From: Planctomycetota bacterium
GTDB lineage: Bacteria > Planctomycetota > GCA-002687715
DNA length: 62,826 bases
Assembly: GCA_009691765.1 (NCBI GenBank)
Contig: SIAO01000005.1
Coordinates: 85,001-147,826 of the forward strand
Direction of reading: 5' to 3'
Positions 17,075 through 25,914 of this stretch are shown piece after piece. Under the pieces are notes generated by a model. The model made no database searches, was not told where the DNA came from, and worked only from the letters and a program-made list of their open reading frames with translations. The stretch's first letter is position 1. Each line of letters opens with the position of its first letter. A program made the translations under genes and the position numbers.

Positions 17075-19084
17075 TCAAGCGCCGCGAACTTCGGCGCCAG
17101 TCGCGGCCGCAATCCGCGCGATCATCAACTGCACGCGTTGATCGACTTCCGCCGTCGTCAGCGTGCCCTGGCTGCTACGAAATGTGATGCGGATATTGAG
17201 ACTCTTCATGCCCGCCCCGATAGAAGCGCCGCGGTAAAGCTCGAAGAGTTCGAGAGACTCGATGTCTTGGGCCTCAGCAGCCTGCACCGCTTCCTCTACT
17301 GCGCTGTAGGAAACCGCGTCGCGCACCTTGAGTGCAAGATCGCGCACGACCGCAGGGAAGCGCGGCAAACCCATGAATCGCCGGGCCGCAGTGCCGACGC
17401 CGTCGAGCGCCTCCAGATCCACTTCAAGGTAAAGCGCTTTGTGCCGCAGATCTCCACAAAGTTCCGCCGCGGGCATTCCAAGAAACGCCAAGGTGCGCTC
17501 GGCACTCTTGAAGCACGCACGCGCCGTGGGATCGAGCGCTGCGTTCGCCTCGCTCATGGCGTTGGGCGTCGCCTGCACTCCACGCAGAGACAACACGGCA
17601 TCCAGCACCGCACGCGCTTCGCGCCAATCGCACGCGAGCAGCACTCCGAGCAACTGACGACGCGCGGGCGTGCCTGTTGGCCCGAGGCCATTGACAGGAC
17701 TCACTTCGAACAGCGCAGGAGTGCCGTTGCCTTGATCTTGATTGTGACGCGCCACACGCAGCAGTGATGGCAACAGAGATCGACGCAACACACCTTCGCC
17801 GGAGCGCACAGGCAACGCGGCCGCGAGCGGGATGGCCTGCATGTGCAACGCGGCGGAAGCCTCGGCGCCTTCACGCACAAAATCTGGAGTGACGCACTCG
17901 TGGCACCCAAGGCCCACGAGCAAATCTTGAACTTCAGCCCTGAGCAGCCGCACCGCCGGTTCCGTCGCCACCATCAGCGGCATCGAAATGCGTTCGGGGA
18001 CGCGCTCAAGTCCTGCGATGCGCACCACTTCTTCCACAAGGTCAATCTCGTGGTGCAAATCGTGGCGCCAGCCCGGTGCTGTCACCAGCCACTGTGCAGC
18101 AGACTCATCCACGCTGCAGCCAAGCGCGCGAAACCACGTGCTCATCTTGCGTTGCGGCACATTGGCACCCATGACTTTGCGGACACGCGCGGGATTAAAA
18201 CTGATGGGTGCTGGGGCAGGACCAGCACCCCCGAGATCGAACACCCCTGCAGCAAGAGTGCCGCCGCAGATTTCAAGAACCAAGCGCGCAGCTCGCTCGC
18301 CAGCAGCGCTGCACGCGTTGCGATCGACGCCGCGCTCGAAGCGGTGCCCTGATTCGGTGCGTAATTGATGCCGCCGTGCGGACGCACGCACTCCGCGTGG
18401 AGCAAACACTGCCGATTCGATCACAATGTTGCGCGTCGCCAACGTGACCTCTGAATTCGATCCGCCCATCACGCCAGCGAGTGCTTGTGGCTGCAACCCG
18501 TCGGCGATCACGAGATCCTCAGCGGCAAGCGTCAAAGTGCGACCATTCAGAGCGGCCAGTTTCTCACCAGGGCGCGCCATACGGACATTCAAGCTCGCAG
18601 CATTCAGTCGATCTAAGTCGAATGCGTGCAGCGGCTGTCCGCATTCGAGCATCACGTAGTTGCTGATGTCCACGACTGCGTTGATGGGACGCTGGCCAGC
18701 CGCAAGCAGCCGCTGTTGCATCCATTCCGGTGATACACCGTTGCTGATGCCCCGAATGACGCGCGCGGTGTAGCGCGGCGCGCGCGTTGCGTCTTCCACC
18801 ACAACCTTCAATGCCTGCTCCACCGCGACACCCGTCGCCTCTGCAGTGTGCGGCGGCAAAATCAAAGTGCGCCCGAGCACTGCGGCAACATCGCGCGCGA
18901 GTCCAAGATGACAGAACTCGTCAGGGCGATTCGAGGTGATCGCGGCTTCAACAATCCAGCCGTCAGCGGTTTTCTCACACGCCTCGATTTCGGTGCCGCT
19001 GTCCGTGAGCAGCGCCGCGATGCGTGCTGCCGAGGGCTTAGGCCCATCGAGAAACGAAGTAATCCACTCCACAGCTGCGCGCAT
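17075..19084 (-). CDS. pheT: Phenylalanine--tRNA ligase beta subunit, short form without the N-terminal OB domain
   Basis: The 669-residue beta subunit pairs with PheS to charge tRNA-Phe. Recognisable parts are the B3/B4 editing region (GQRPINAVVDISNYVMLECG and neighbours, about residues 90-280), the B5 domain (HDLHHEIDLVEEVVRIAG) and a C-terminal ferredoxin-fold anticodon-binding domain (RFPAVVRDLALKV to the end). The usual protein is near 790 residues: the EMAP/OB tRNA-binding domain normally inserted after residue 38 is absent, and the text runs from SGTEIEACEKTADGW straight to ITSNRPDEFCHLGLARDV. ATG 19084 follows the pheS stop by two bases, so the longer upstream frame is rejected. Confidence 0.95.
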   Translation of the reverse strand: MRAAVEWITSFLDGPKPSAARIAALLTDSGTEIEACEKTADGWIVEAAITSNRPDEFCHLGLARDVAAVLGRTLILPPHTAEATGVAVEQALKVVVEDATRAPRYTARVIRGISNGVSPEWMQQRLLAAGQRPINAVVDISNYVMLECGQPLHAFDLDRLNAASLNVRMARPGEKLAALNGRTLTLAAEDLVIADGLQPQALAGVMGGSNSEVTLATRNIVIESAVFAPRGVRASARRHQLRTESGHRFERGVDRNACSAAGERAARLVLEICGGTLAAGVFDLGGAGPAPAPISFNPARVRKVMGANVPQRKMSTWFRALGCSVDESAAQWLVTAPGWRHDLHHEIDLVEEVVRIAGLERVPERISMPLMVATEPAVRLLRAEVQDLLVGLGCHECVTPDFVREGAEASAALHMQAIPLAAALPVRSGEGVLRRSLLPSLLRVARHNQDQGNGTPALFEVSPVNGLGPTGTPARRQLLGVLLACDWREARAVLDAVLSLRGVQATPNAMSEANAALDPTARACFKSAERTLAFLGMPAAELCGDLRHKALYLEVDLEALDGVGTAARRFMGLPRFPAVVRDLALKVRDAVSYSAVEEAVQAAEAQDIESLELFELYRGASIGAGMKSLNIRITFRSSQGTLTTAEVDQRVQLMIARIAAATGAEVRGA

Positions 19085-19086
19085 AG

Positions 19087-20091
19087 TTATGCCAACTGGC
19101 GCAAAAAGCGCACATCGTTTTCCGTGAAGTGCCGAATGTCCGGCACGGAACAGTGACGCATTGCGAGTCGCTCCAAGCCAAGGCCGAAGGCGAAACCGCT
19201 CCAGCGATTTGCGTCGATGCCCACCGCAGCGAACACCGCTGGGTTGACCATGCCGCAACCGCCGATTTCCACCCAACCGCGTCCGGGAAAGCGCACATCC
19301 ACTTCAGCGCTCGGCTCCGTGAACGGGAAAAAACTTGGACGCAGGCGCAGTTCTACATCGGCACCAAACAACCCACGGAAGAACAACAGCAGCGTCCCTT
19401 TCAGGTCCGCCATGCTGAGGCCCTCATCGACAGCAAGCCCTTCCACTTGATGAAACATGTAGTGATGCGTCGCATCCACTTCGTCGGGGCGGAACACGCG
19501 GCCTGGAGCACACACACGTAGTGGGAGCTGCTGCGTTTCCATAGTGCGAATCTGCACCGTTGATGTTTGCGAGCGCAACAAATAGGGCACGCCTGCGAGA
19601 TAGAAATTGTCCGCTGGCTCGCGCGCCGGATGGCTCGGAGGGATGTTCAGCGCGACGAAATTGTGAAACTCATCTTCCACCTCTGGGCCGTCGGTCACTG
19701 AAAATCCAAGGCCCTTCAGCACCTGCACCACGCGCCGTTCTGTGCGGGTCAGCGGATGCAACGAACCACGCGAGAGTGTTGTGGGCGGCAAAGTGATGTC
19801 TTCCGACACCACGCCGCTCGCAACGGAACCCAACGCGAGTGCTCGCTCCGCTGCGAGTTCGGTGAGTTCATTCTTCAGCGCGTTCAGTGCTACGCCAAGA
19901 GCGGGACGCACTTCGCGCGCTGCAGACTTCAGCAGTTCCATGAGCGCTTGCAAACGCCCCTCGCGGCCGAGTGCCGCAGAACGGGCGGAGGCCAACGCCT
20001 CCGCCGATTCCGCTGCGCGGATCCGCGCACGGCACTCATCCCCTGCTGCGGCAACCACGGCAAGGGGATCGTTCACGCCAGCTGCATCCAT
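19087..20091 (-). CDS. pheS: Phenylalanine--tRNA ligase alpha subunit
   Basis: This 334-residue class II catalytic subunit has an N-terminal coiled-coil arm (about residues 20-90) and a catalytic core with motif 2, RVFRPDEVDATHHYMFHQVE, and motif 3, GFAFGLGLERLAM. Length matches the family. It follows rplT by 10 bases and precedes pheT by two, the classic arrangement. Confidence 0.97.
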   Translation of the reverse strand: MDAAGVNDPLAVVAAAGDECRARIRAAESAEALASARSAALGREGRLQALMELLKSAAREVRPALGVALNALKNELTELAAERALALGSVASGVVSEDITLPPTTLSRGSLHPLTRTERRVVQVLKGLGFSVTDGPEVEDEFHNFVALNIPPSHPAREPADNFYLAGVPYLLRSQTSTVQIRTMETQQLPLRVCAPGRVFRPDEVDATHHYMFHQVEGLAVDEGLSMADLKGTLLLFFRGLFGADVELRLRPSFFPFTEPSAEVDVRFPGRGWVEIGGCGMVNPAVFAAVGIDANRWSGFAFGLGLERLAMRHCSVPDIRHFTENDVRFLRQLA

Positions 20092-20101
20092 GCTGCGGAG
20101 C

Positions 20102-20452
20102 TCAGACAGCCTTCCGCGCTGTCTCGAGCAATGTCATGAAGGCGCTCTCGTCGTTGATGGCCAGTTCGCTCAGTTGGCGGCGATCGATGATCACGCCGGC
20201 CTTGCGCAGTCCGGACACAAACCTCGAGTAGGTCATACCGGCGGCGCGTACCGCGGCATTGATGCGCAAGATCCACAGCGAGCGGAACTCGCGCTTCTTG
20301 CGACGACGATCGATGAACGCGTAGCGCCCTGCGCGCTGCACGGTTTGCTTGGCCTGACGGTAATTCGTGCCCTTTGCGGCGCGATAGCCCTTAGCGGCCT
20401 TCAACAGTTTCTTCACGCGCTTCTTGCGCGCCACACCGTTTCTTACTCTCAT
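20102..20452 (-). CDS. rplT: 50S ribosomal protein L20
   Basis: The 116-residue basic protein has the L20 N-terminal extension (VARKKRVKKLLKAAKGYRAA) and globular part (FRSLWILRINAAVRAAGM). It binds 23S rRNA early in 50S assembly and in some bacteria represses its own operon. ATG 20452 has AAAGGAGAA eight bases upstream. It lies 22 bases after rpmI. Confidence 0.98.
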   Translation of the reverse strand: MRVRNGVARKKRVKKLLKAAKGYRAAKGTNYRQAKQTVQRAGRYAFIDRRRKKREFRSLWILRINAAVRAAGMTYSRFVSGLRKAGVIIDRRQLSELAINDESAFMTLLETARKAV

Positions 20453-20474
20453 GTGAGTTCTCCTTTACGCCGGC

Positions 20475-20669
20475 TCAAGCGAGCAGCATGCGCTTAATTT
20501 TTTTCTCTTCGGCTTTGCACACCAATGCGGACTTGCGCAGCCGACTCACCCGCTTGCCGCTGAAAGTCACCATGAGGTGGCTCTTCCCGGAGCGCGTGCG
20601 CTTCACCTTGCCCTTGCCCGTCAGCCGGAACCGTTTCGCGGCGGACTTGCTCGTCTTCAATTTTGGCAT
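20475..20669 (-). CDS. rpmI: 50S ribosomal protein L35
   Basis: The 64-residue, strongly basic protein begins MPKLKTSKSAAKRFRLTGKG, the conserved L35 start, and ends in a Lys-rich helix. It is of normal length and lies between infC and rplT, as in most bacteria. Confidence 0.98.
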   Translation of the reverse strand: MPKLKTSKSAAKRFRLTGKGKVKRTRSGKSHLMVTFSGKRVSRLRKSALVCKAEEKKIKRMLLA

Positions 20670-20695
20670 CGTTCAATCTCCACTTTGTCACGCTG

Positions 20696-21253
20696 TCAGC
20701 CGTTGCGGCGGACAGGTATCAGAATCATTGTGATTCGTTTGCCTTCGAGGTTTCCGGTGCGCTCCACACGAGCAACATCTTTCAGGTCCTCGGCGAATTT
20801 GGTCAACATTTCCATGCCGATTTCGGGGTGTGTCACTTCGCGGCCGCGGAAGACCGCGGTCACCGAAACCTTGTCCCCTGCTGCGAGAAACTCGCGAGCT
20901 TGGCGCAGACGCACATCGATGTCGTGATCGCCCGTGCGCGGGCGCAGACGCAACTCTTTCACTTGAATAACATGTTGCTTCTTCTTCGACTCCGAAGTGC
21001 GCTTCTTCTGTTCGTACTTGAACTTCCCGTAGTCCATGATGCGGCACACCGGTGGCACCGCCTGCGGCGAGATTTCCACGAGGTCCAAACCGAGTTCTCG
21101 CGCCATTTCGCGCGCACGGTCTGTACCGACCACACCAAGCTGCTCGTTTTCATCACCGAGCAGCCGCACTTCCGGCACGCGGATCATGTGATTGATGCGG
21201 TGCTGTGGCCGCGGGGCTGGGCCACCGCGACGATCGAAGGGTGGCGGGCTCAA
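20696..21253 (-). CDS. infC: Translation initiation factor IF-3, with a TTG start
   Basis: This 185-residue factor keeps 30S subunits free and proofreads the start codon. The N-domain starts RINHMIRVPEVRLLG, with LVEISPQAVPPVCRIMDYGK; a Lys/Glu-rich linker leads to the C-domain (VIQVKELRLRPRTGDHDIDV). To include the conserved RIN segment, translation must begin at TTG 21253: the frame is closed by TGA 15 bases further upstream and no ATG lies before RIN. GAGGG stands nine bases before the TTG. Use of a non-ATG start is typical of infC, which in E. coli uses ATT for autocontrol. Confidence 0.95.
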   Translation of the reverse strand: MSPPPFDRRGGPAPRPQHRINHMIRVPEVRLLGDENEQLGVVGTDRAREMARELGLDLVEISPQAVPPVCRIMDYGKFKYEQKKRTSESKKKQHVIQVKELRLRPRTGDHDIDVRLRQAREFLAAGDKVSVTAVFRGREVTHPEIGMEMLTKFAEDLKDVARVERTGNLEGKRITMILIPVRRNG

Positions 21254-21275
21254 AAGGAAGTTCCCTCAAACTGAA

Positions 21276-23219
21276 TCATGCTTTGCTCCTCTCCAACTCA
21301 GTGAAGAGCGCCAGAAGTGCGGGGAGACCCATAGTCCCCCGGTCCACATCAGGACGCTCCCGGAGCGCAACAGTGCGCTCCTCACACTCACGCCCGCCCA
21401 CCACGATGGTGAAGGGCAAGCGCGCCAAACGGGCGTCGCGAATCTTCGCGCCCGTTTTAGAATTTGTAAAATCACTGCTGCAGCGCACACCGGCCTGCAT
21501 CAAAGCGCTGAGCACTTCGCGCGCCCACGGTTCGTGAGTGTCGGCGATGGTACACACGCGCACTTGCTCTGGCGCCAACCAGAAGGGGAAATTGCCCCCC
21601 GTGTGCTCGATCAGGATGCCGATGAAGCGCTCGATGGATCCGAGGATCGCGCGGTGGATCATCACCGGGCGCCGCAAGGAACCGTCGCTGGCCACATAGT
21701 TCAAATCGAAGCGCTCGGGCAGATTGAAATCGAGTTGGATCGTGCCGAGCTGCCATTCGCGCTTGAGTGCATCCAGCACGATGAAGTCAATCTTCGGGCC
21801 ATAAAAAGCGCCGTCGCCAGCATTGACCACATACTCGACGCCATTAGCACCGAGCGCGTCGCGCAAACTCTGCTCTGCTTGCTCCCACACAGCATCGCTG
21901 CCTACAGATTCCTTCGGGCGCGTCGAGAGAAACACTTTCAGAGTGTTGAAACCGAAGAGCGTGTAGACACCACGGACCATGGCGATGAGCGCCGTTATCT
22001 CAGCTTGGATCTGCTCGCTCGCCGCGAAAATGTGCCCGTCGTCTTGGCAGAAGGTGCGCACACGAGTGAGCCCAGAGGTCACACCACTGCGTTCGTAGCG
22101 ATGCAGGCGTCCGAAGTCCGCGATGCGCAAAGGCAGCTCGCGATAGCTGCGCTTCTCAGCCGCAAAGATGATGGTGTGCGCCGGACAGTTCATCGGCTTC
22201 ACCGCGCACTCATGCTCATCCACCTTGGTGAAGAACATGTTGTCTTTGTAATGCTCGTAATGCCCTGAACGGTGCCAGAGCGAAGCATCAAAGATCTGCG
22301 GAGTGATGACTTCCTGATAGCCGCTCTCGCGGTACAGCTCACGCATGTGCTGCTGCAAGCGGTTGTAGATCAGCGCGCCCTTCGGCAAAAAGAACGGACT
22401 TGCGGGGGCCACAGGGTCCATCAAGAACAAACCAAGCTCACGACCAAGTTTGCGATGATCGCGCTTTAGCGCTTCTTCATGGCGCGCCAAATGCTCTTCC
22501 AACTCTTTCTTGGAGTAGAAGGCCGTGCCATAGACGCGCTGCAGCATCCGGTTCTTCTCGTCGCCGCGCCAGTAGGCGCCCGCGAGGCGCTGCAAGCGGA
22601 AAGCCTTCACGTAGCCAGTAGAAGGCACATGTGGCCCACGGCAGAGGTCTTCGAAAGCCCCTGCACCATGGCGATAGAAAGTGACTTCCGCATCCGCGGC
22701 AATCCCTTCCATGAGTTCGGCCTTGTAGATGTCGCCACGCTCGCGCGCGCGCACGATCTCGACGCTGCGATCGACCGTGCAGCGCTCGAAAGCGGTGTCG
22801 GCCGCGATCACCTTTTGCATAGCCGCTTCGATGCGCGGCAAGTCTTCGGGCGTAAGGCGCTGGTCCAAGTCGATGTCGTAATAGAAGCCTTCGTCGATGG
22901 CTGGCCCAATGGCCAACTTTGCGGCTGGCCACAGCGACAAGATGGCGTCGGCCATGATGTGCGCCGCGCTGTGCCGAATGACATGGAGCCCATCGGGGCT
23001 GTCCGCGGTGATCAAATCGACGCGACAGTCTTGCAGCAGAGGCGTACGGAGGTCGCTGATCTCGGCGGCTCCGTCAATGCGGCCGCCCACAGTGGCACGC
23101 CCAAGGCGTTCACCGATTTGAAACGCTAGGTCGCGGATGGTGCCGCCCGGCGGCAATTCCTTCCGTGCACCGTCGCGCAGAGTCACCGTGGTGACCCGTT
23201 GTGATGCAGGTTCGTTCAT
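21276..23219 (-). CDS. thrS: Threonine--tRNA ligase
   Basis: The 647-residue class II synthetase contains an N-terminal TGS domain (about 1-70), an editing domain with the HSAAHIMADAIL metal motif and DLCRGPHVPSTG, a catalytic core with the zinc-site motif MNCPAHTIIF, motif 2 (GLTRVRTFCQDDGHIF) and motif 3 (HRAILGSIERFIGIL), and a C-terminal anticodon domain. Length is standard. ATG 23219 leads the thrS-infC-rpmI-rplT-pheS-pheT operon; the 163 bases upstream hold its likely promoter. Confidence 0.97.
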   Translation of the reverse strand: MNEPASQRVTTVTLRDGARKELPPGGTIRDLAFQIGERLGRATVGGRIDGAAEISDLRTPLLQDCRVDLITADSPDGLHVIRHSAAHIMADAILSLWPAAKLAIGPAIDEGFYYDIDLDQRLTPEDLPRIEAAMQKVIAADTAFERCTVDRSVEIVRARERGDIYKAELMEGIAADAEVTFYRHGAGAFEDLCRGPHVPSTGYVKAFRLQRLAGAYWRGDEKNRMLQRVYGTAFYSKKELEEHLARHEEALKRDHRKLGRELGLFLMDPVAPASPFFLPKGALIYNRLQQHMRELYRESGYQEVITPQIFDASLWHRSGHYEHYKDNMFFTKVDEHECAVKPMNCPAHTIIFAAEKRSYRELPLRIADFGRLHRYERSGVTSGLTRVRTFCQDDGHIFAASEQIQAEITALIAMVRGVYTLFGFNTLKVFLSTRPKESVGSDAVWEQAEQSLRDALGANGVEYVVNAGDGAFYGPKIDFIVLDALKREWQLGTIQLDFNLPERFDLNYVASDGSLRRPVMIHRAILGSIERFIGILIEHTGGNFPFWLAPEQVRVCTIADTHEPWAREVLSALMQAGVRCSSDFTNSKTGAKIRDARLARLPFTIVVGGRECEERTVALRERPDVDRGTMGLPALLALFTELERSKA

Positions 23220-23240
23220 GCGCTCTCGTTACTCTGGCCC

Positions 23241-23252
23241 CCTGAATTCAGG
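23241..23252. repeat. 12-base perfect palindrome upstream of thrS
   Basis: CCTGAATTCAGG reads the same on both strands and lies 22 bases before the thrS start codon. With no loop it is not an RNA hairpin. It could be an operator half-site pair or chance. No other feature is visible in 23220-23382. Confidence 0.3.
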
Positions 23253-23382
23253 TTGCCGGACAAGCCCCAAACCGAGGTTCGAGGCACTTGCCGTGCAAAA
23301 GCACAGCGCCGCGGCGGCAGGGACAGAGCGATCCCCTGAACGCACGACGGTGGAAGGGTTTACCAAATCCCCCCCATACCCA

Positions 23383-25137
23383 TCAACCGCCGCTCACGGG
23401 ACGCAACTGCAGCTCATCCCACTGCTTGGTGTCAGGAGCGGAAGGCGACTGGGTGAGCGGACAAATGCCGCTGGCGTTCTTGGGGAAAGCGATGACTTCA
23501 CGCAACGAGGCCGCCCCAGCCAAGATCATGGCGATACGGTCGACACCGAGGGCGATGCCGCCGTGGGGCGGGGCACCGTACTCCAACACCCTCAAGAACC
23601 AGCCAAACTTATCCTGGGCCTGTTCTGGCGTCAGACCGACATGCGCGAACACCTGCGCTTGCACTTCCGGCTGATGGATGCGAATGCTCCCCGAGCCGAT
23701 TTCGTTGCCATTCAGCACCAAGTCGTAAAGGCTTGCCTTCAGATGCGAGAGGTCTCCTCCCAGTGGCGGCAGCGGTTCTGAAGGGGCTGTGAACATATGG
23801 TGCTTGGCTTCGAAGCGCTTCTCGTCTTCGTTCCATTCGAACATGGGGAAATCGGTGATCCAGACGAAGTGCGCGAGCTTGCTATCCACCAAGTTCTGCA
23901 CGCGTCCGAAATGCAAGCGCACCTGGCCGAGAGCGTTGAGCGCGGGCTCAAAGCGTCCCGCCGTGAACACCACCAAGTCGCCTTGAGCTGCACCAGCCGC
24001 TGTGAGGGCTGCAAGGTCGTCGGCCGCAAGGAACTTCGCAATCGAGCCCTGTGGGCCTTCCGCCGTGAGTTTCACCCAAGCCATACCGCCGGCGCCGTAG
24101 GACTTGGCGACAGCTTCGGCTTCGTCGATCTGTTTGCGAGAAAGTGCCGCGCCGCCCTTCACCACCATGCCGCGCACCGTGCCTTGCGGCAGCTCCATGG
24201 CCTGAGCAAAGACGCGGAATCCCGAACCCCGCGCGCGGTCAGCGAAGTCGAACAACTCCATGCCGAAGCGCGTCTCAGGCTTGTCGGAACCAAAGCGCGT
24301 CATGGCCTCGTCCCAAGTCATGCGCGGAAACGGTGCCGCGACTTCGCCACGTGCAAGCTCGCGCCACACCGTCGTCATCAAGCGTTCCATGACAGCGAAA
24401 ACATCTTCTTGGCGCACGAAGCTCATTTCCATATCGAGCTGCGTGAACTCCAACTGCCGATCCGCACGCAGATCCTCGTCGCGGAAACACTTACAGATTT
24501 GAAAATACTTGTCGATGCCACAGGCCATCAGCGTTTGCTTAAAAAGCTGTGGCGACTGCGGCAATCCGTAGGCCTTGCCGGGATGCACTCGCGAAGGCAC
24601 GAGGAAATCCCGTGCGCCTTCCGGCGAGGTTTTCATCAAGATCGGGGTCTCGACCTCCATGAAGCCCTGCTCCGTCATGCTCTGGCGCATGAGGTAATTC
24701 AGACGACTGCGCAATTCCATGGCTGCAAGCACAGGGCGTCGGCGCATATCCACATAGCGATGTTCGAGGCGCAACTCTTCCCGCGTGCGGCATTCGTCAT
24801 CAACCTCGAAGGGCGGCACCTTTGTAGTGTTGAGCAGCTCGATTTCGATGGCTTCGATTTCGATGTCACCTGTGCTGCGATTCGTGTTGCGAGCCTCTGC
24901 GGGCCGAGCGCGCACCTTGCCCACGACGGCAATAACGCACTCTGGACCAACTTCAGAAAGCACAGAATGCTGCGCAGGATCCGCCACCACTTGAGTGAAG
25001 CCATAGCGGTCGCGCAGATCGAGAAAGAGCAACCCGCCATGGTCGCGAACGGCTTGCACCCAACCGTTCAAAACGACGAGCTCTCCCACATGATTCAAGC
25101 GACATTCGCCACAGGTTTTTGTGCGCTGATGACGCAT
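23383..25137 (-). CDS. aspS: Aspartate--tRNA ligase
   Basis: The 584-residue class IIb synthetase of the bacterial type has an N-terminal OB anticodon-binding domain (RTKTCGECRLNHVGELVVLN, then GWVQAVRDHGG), a catalytic core with FRDEDLRADRQLEFTQLDME (motif 2), a bacterial GAD insertion domain, and motif 3, GGIALGVDRIAMILAGA. Motif 2 has Leu where RADRQPEFTQ is common. ATG 25137, six bases after GAGGAA, matches the family's N-terminus; an in-frame ATG 39 bases upstream would add an unconserved extension. Whether it charges only tRNA-Asp or also tRNA-Asn cannot be told from the window. Confidence 0.96.
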   Translation of the reverse strand: MRHQRTKTCGECRLNHVGELVVLNGWVQAVRDHGGLLFLDLRDRYGFTQVVADPAQHSVLSEVGPECVIAVVGKVRARPAEARNTNRSTGDIEIEAIEIELLNTTKVPPFEVDDECRTREELRLEHRYVDMRRRPVLAAMELRSRLNYLMRQSMTEQGFMEVETPILMKTSPEGARDFLVPSRVHPGKAYGLPQSPQLFKQTLMACGIDKYFQICKCFRDEDLRADRQLEFTQLDMEMSFVRQEDVFAVMERLMTTVWRELARGEVAAPFPRMTWDEAMTRFGSDKPETRFGMELFDFADRARGSGFRVFAQAMELPQGTVRGMVVKGGAALSRKQIDEAEAVAKSYGAGGMAWVKLTAEGPQGSIAKFLAADDLAALTAAGAAQGDLVVFTAGRFEPALNALGQVRLHFGRVQNLVDSKLAHFVWITDFPMFEWNEDEKRFEAKHHMFTAPSEPLPPLGGDLSHLKASLYDLVLNGNEIGSGSIRIHQPEVQAQVFAHVGLTPEQAQDKFGWFLRVLEYGAPPHGGIALGVDRIAMILAGAASLREVIAFPKNASGICPLTQSPSAPDTKQWDELQLRPVSGG

Positions 25138-25188
25138 CGCGGTTCCTCGGTGGTGAGGATAGCCGCAGACTTGCATCTGCGAAGTGCG

Positions 25189-25914
25189 TCAGCGTGGCGC
25201 AGCGGGGTCGAGCGTGAAGCGCGTGCTTGTAGACATGCGCGCTCCGGGAATCACGACGCAAAGCCCGTAGGCCTTGCCCGTGTCCAAGGGCACCTGTTCT
25301 GCAGTCGGGAACGGTGCCAAGACGCGTTGACCGTTGAGTTCGTCCACCGCCAACACGCCGGGGTCGCCAGCGCGATGTTGTGCACTCCAGAGGACTTGAC
25401 CCTCGTCGTCAAGAAGCAACACGCGGAAACCGGATGCACCTGCTGGGAGCAGCGCACTGATCGCGCGCGGCCGACCGCTGAGCAAACCTGACGGAGACTC
25501 CATGAACGGCAAGCCCGCAGCGAGAGCCACTTGCTGGGGATCGCGCTCGGTCACGGGCGCCGTTGATGGCGCATCGCTCTTGCGCAGCACAAGCCACATG
25601 ATGACGGCTGCACAGCCTGCCATGAGTATCCAGCGGGGTTTCGCAGGAGCTCCCGAAGTCGCAGAGCGCCCCACAAATAGACCACGAATGCCACTCGCTG
25701 CGCGTGGCGGCGCTGAACGCAGCGATTCATGCGTCACAGGACCCTCAAAAGTTTCCGCTTCATCACGTGCGGCCAACATGGTCTGTGCGCCAAAACGCAT
25801 CGTGGCACGGCACTCTGTGCAGGCGTGTAAATGCTCTGCACAGCGCGACGCGGATCGCTCCGAGAGTTCTCCACGCAAGTAACGCAGAGTCGTAAGAGTT
25901 TCGCTGCAAGCCAT
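25189..25914 (-). CDS. Zinc-finger (zf-HC2-like) membrane protein, anti-sigma-factor-like
   Basis: The 241-residue protein begins with a compact N-terminal domain containing EHLHACTEC (His-x3-Cys-x2-Cys), the pattern of zf-HC2 anti-sigma factors. A linker and a single membrane helix (WILMAGCAAVIMWLVL, about residues 123-138) lead to a periplasmic beta-rich region of about 100 residues. In that family the cytoplasmic zinc domain holds an ECF sigma factor, but no sigma-factor gene is in the window. ATG 25914 overlaps the preceding motB-like stop (TGATG) and has GGGGAGG upstream, so the long upstream frame is rejected. Coupling to motor genes suggests a link to motility or envelope sensing. Confidence 0.6.
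   Translation of the reverse strand: MACSETLTTLRYLRGELSERSASRCAEHLHACTECRATMRFGAQTMLAARDEAETFEGPVTHESLRSAPPRAASGIRGLFVGRSATSGAPAKPRWILMAGCAAVIMWLVLRKSDAPSTAPVTERDPQQVALAAGLPFMESPSGLLSGRPRAISALLPAGASGFRVLLLDDEGQVLWSAQHRAGDPGVLAVDELNGQRVLAPFPTAEQVPLDTGKAYGLCVVIPGARMSTSTRFTLDPAAPR

Noticed and set aside
21187..21187. ATG 21187 as the infC start
   Set aside because: It falls after the conserved RIN segment and would cut into the N-domain.
23797..25491. 564-residue open frame on the plus strand opposite aspS
   Set aside because: Same reason: it runs through the antisense of aspS and its neighbour, has atypical composition and no recognisable motif.
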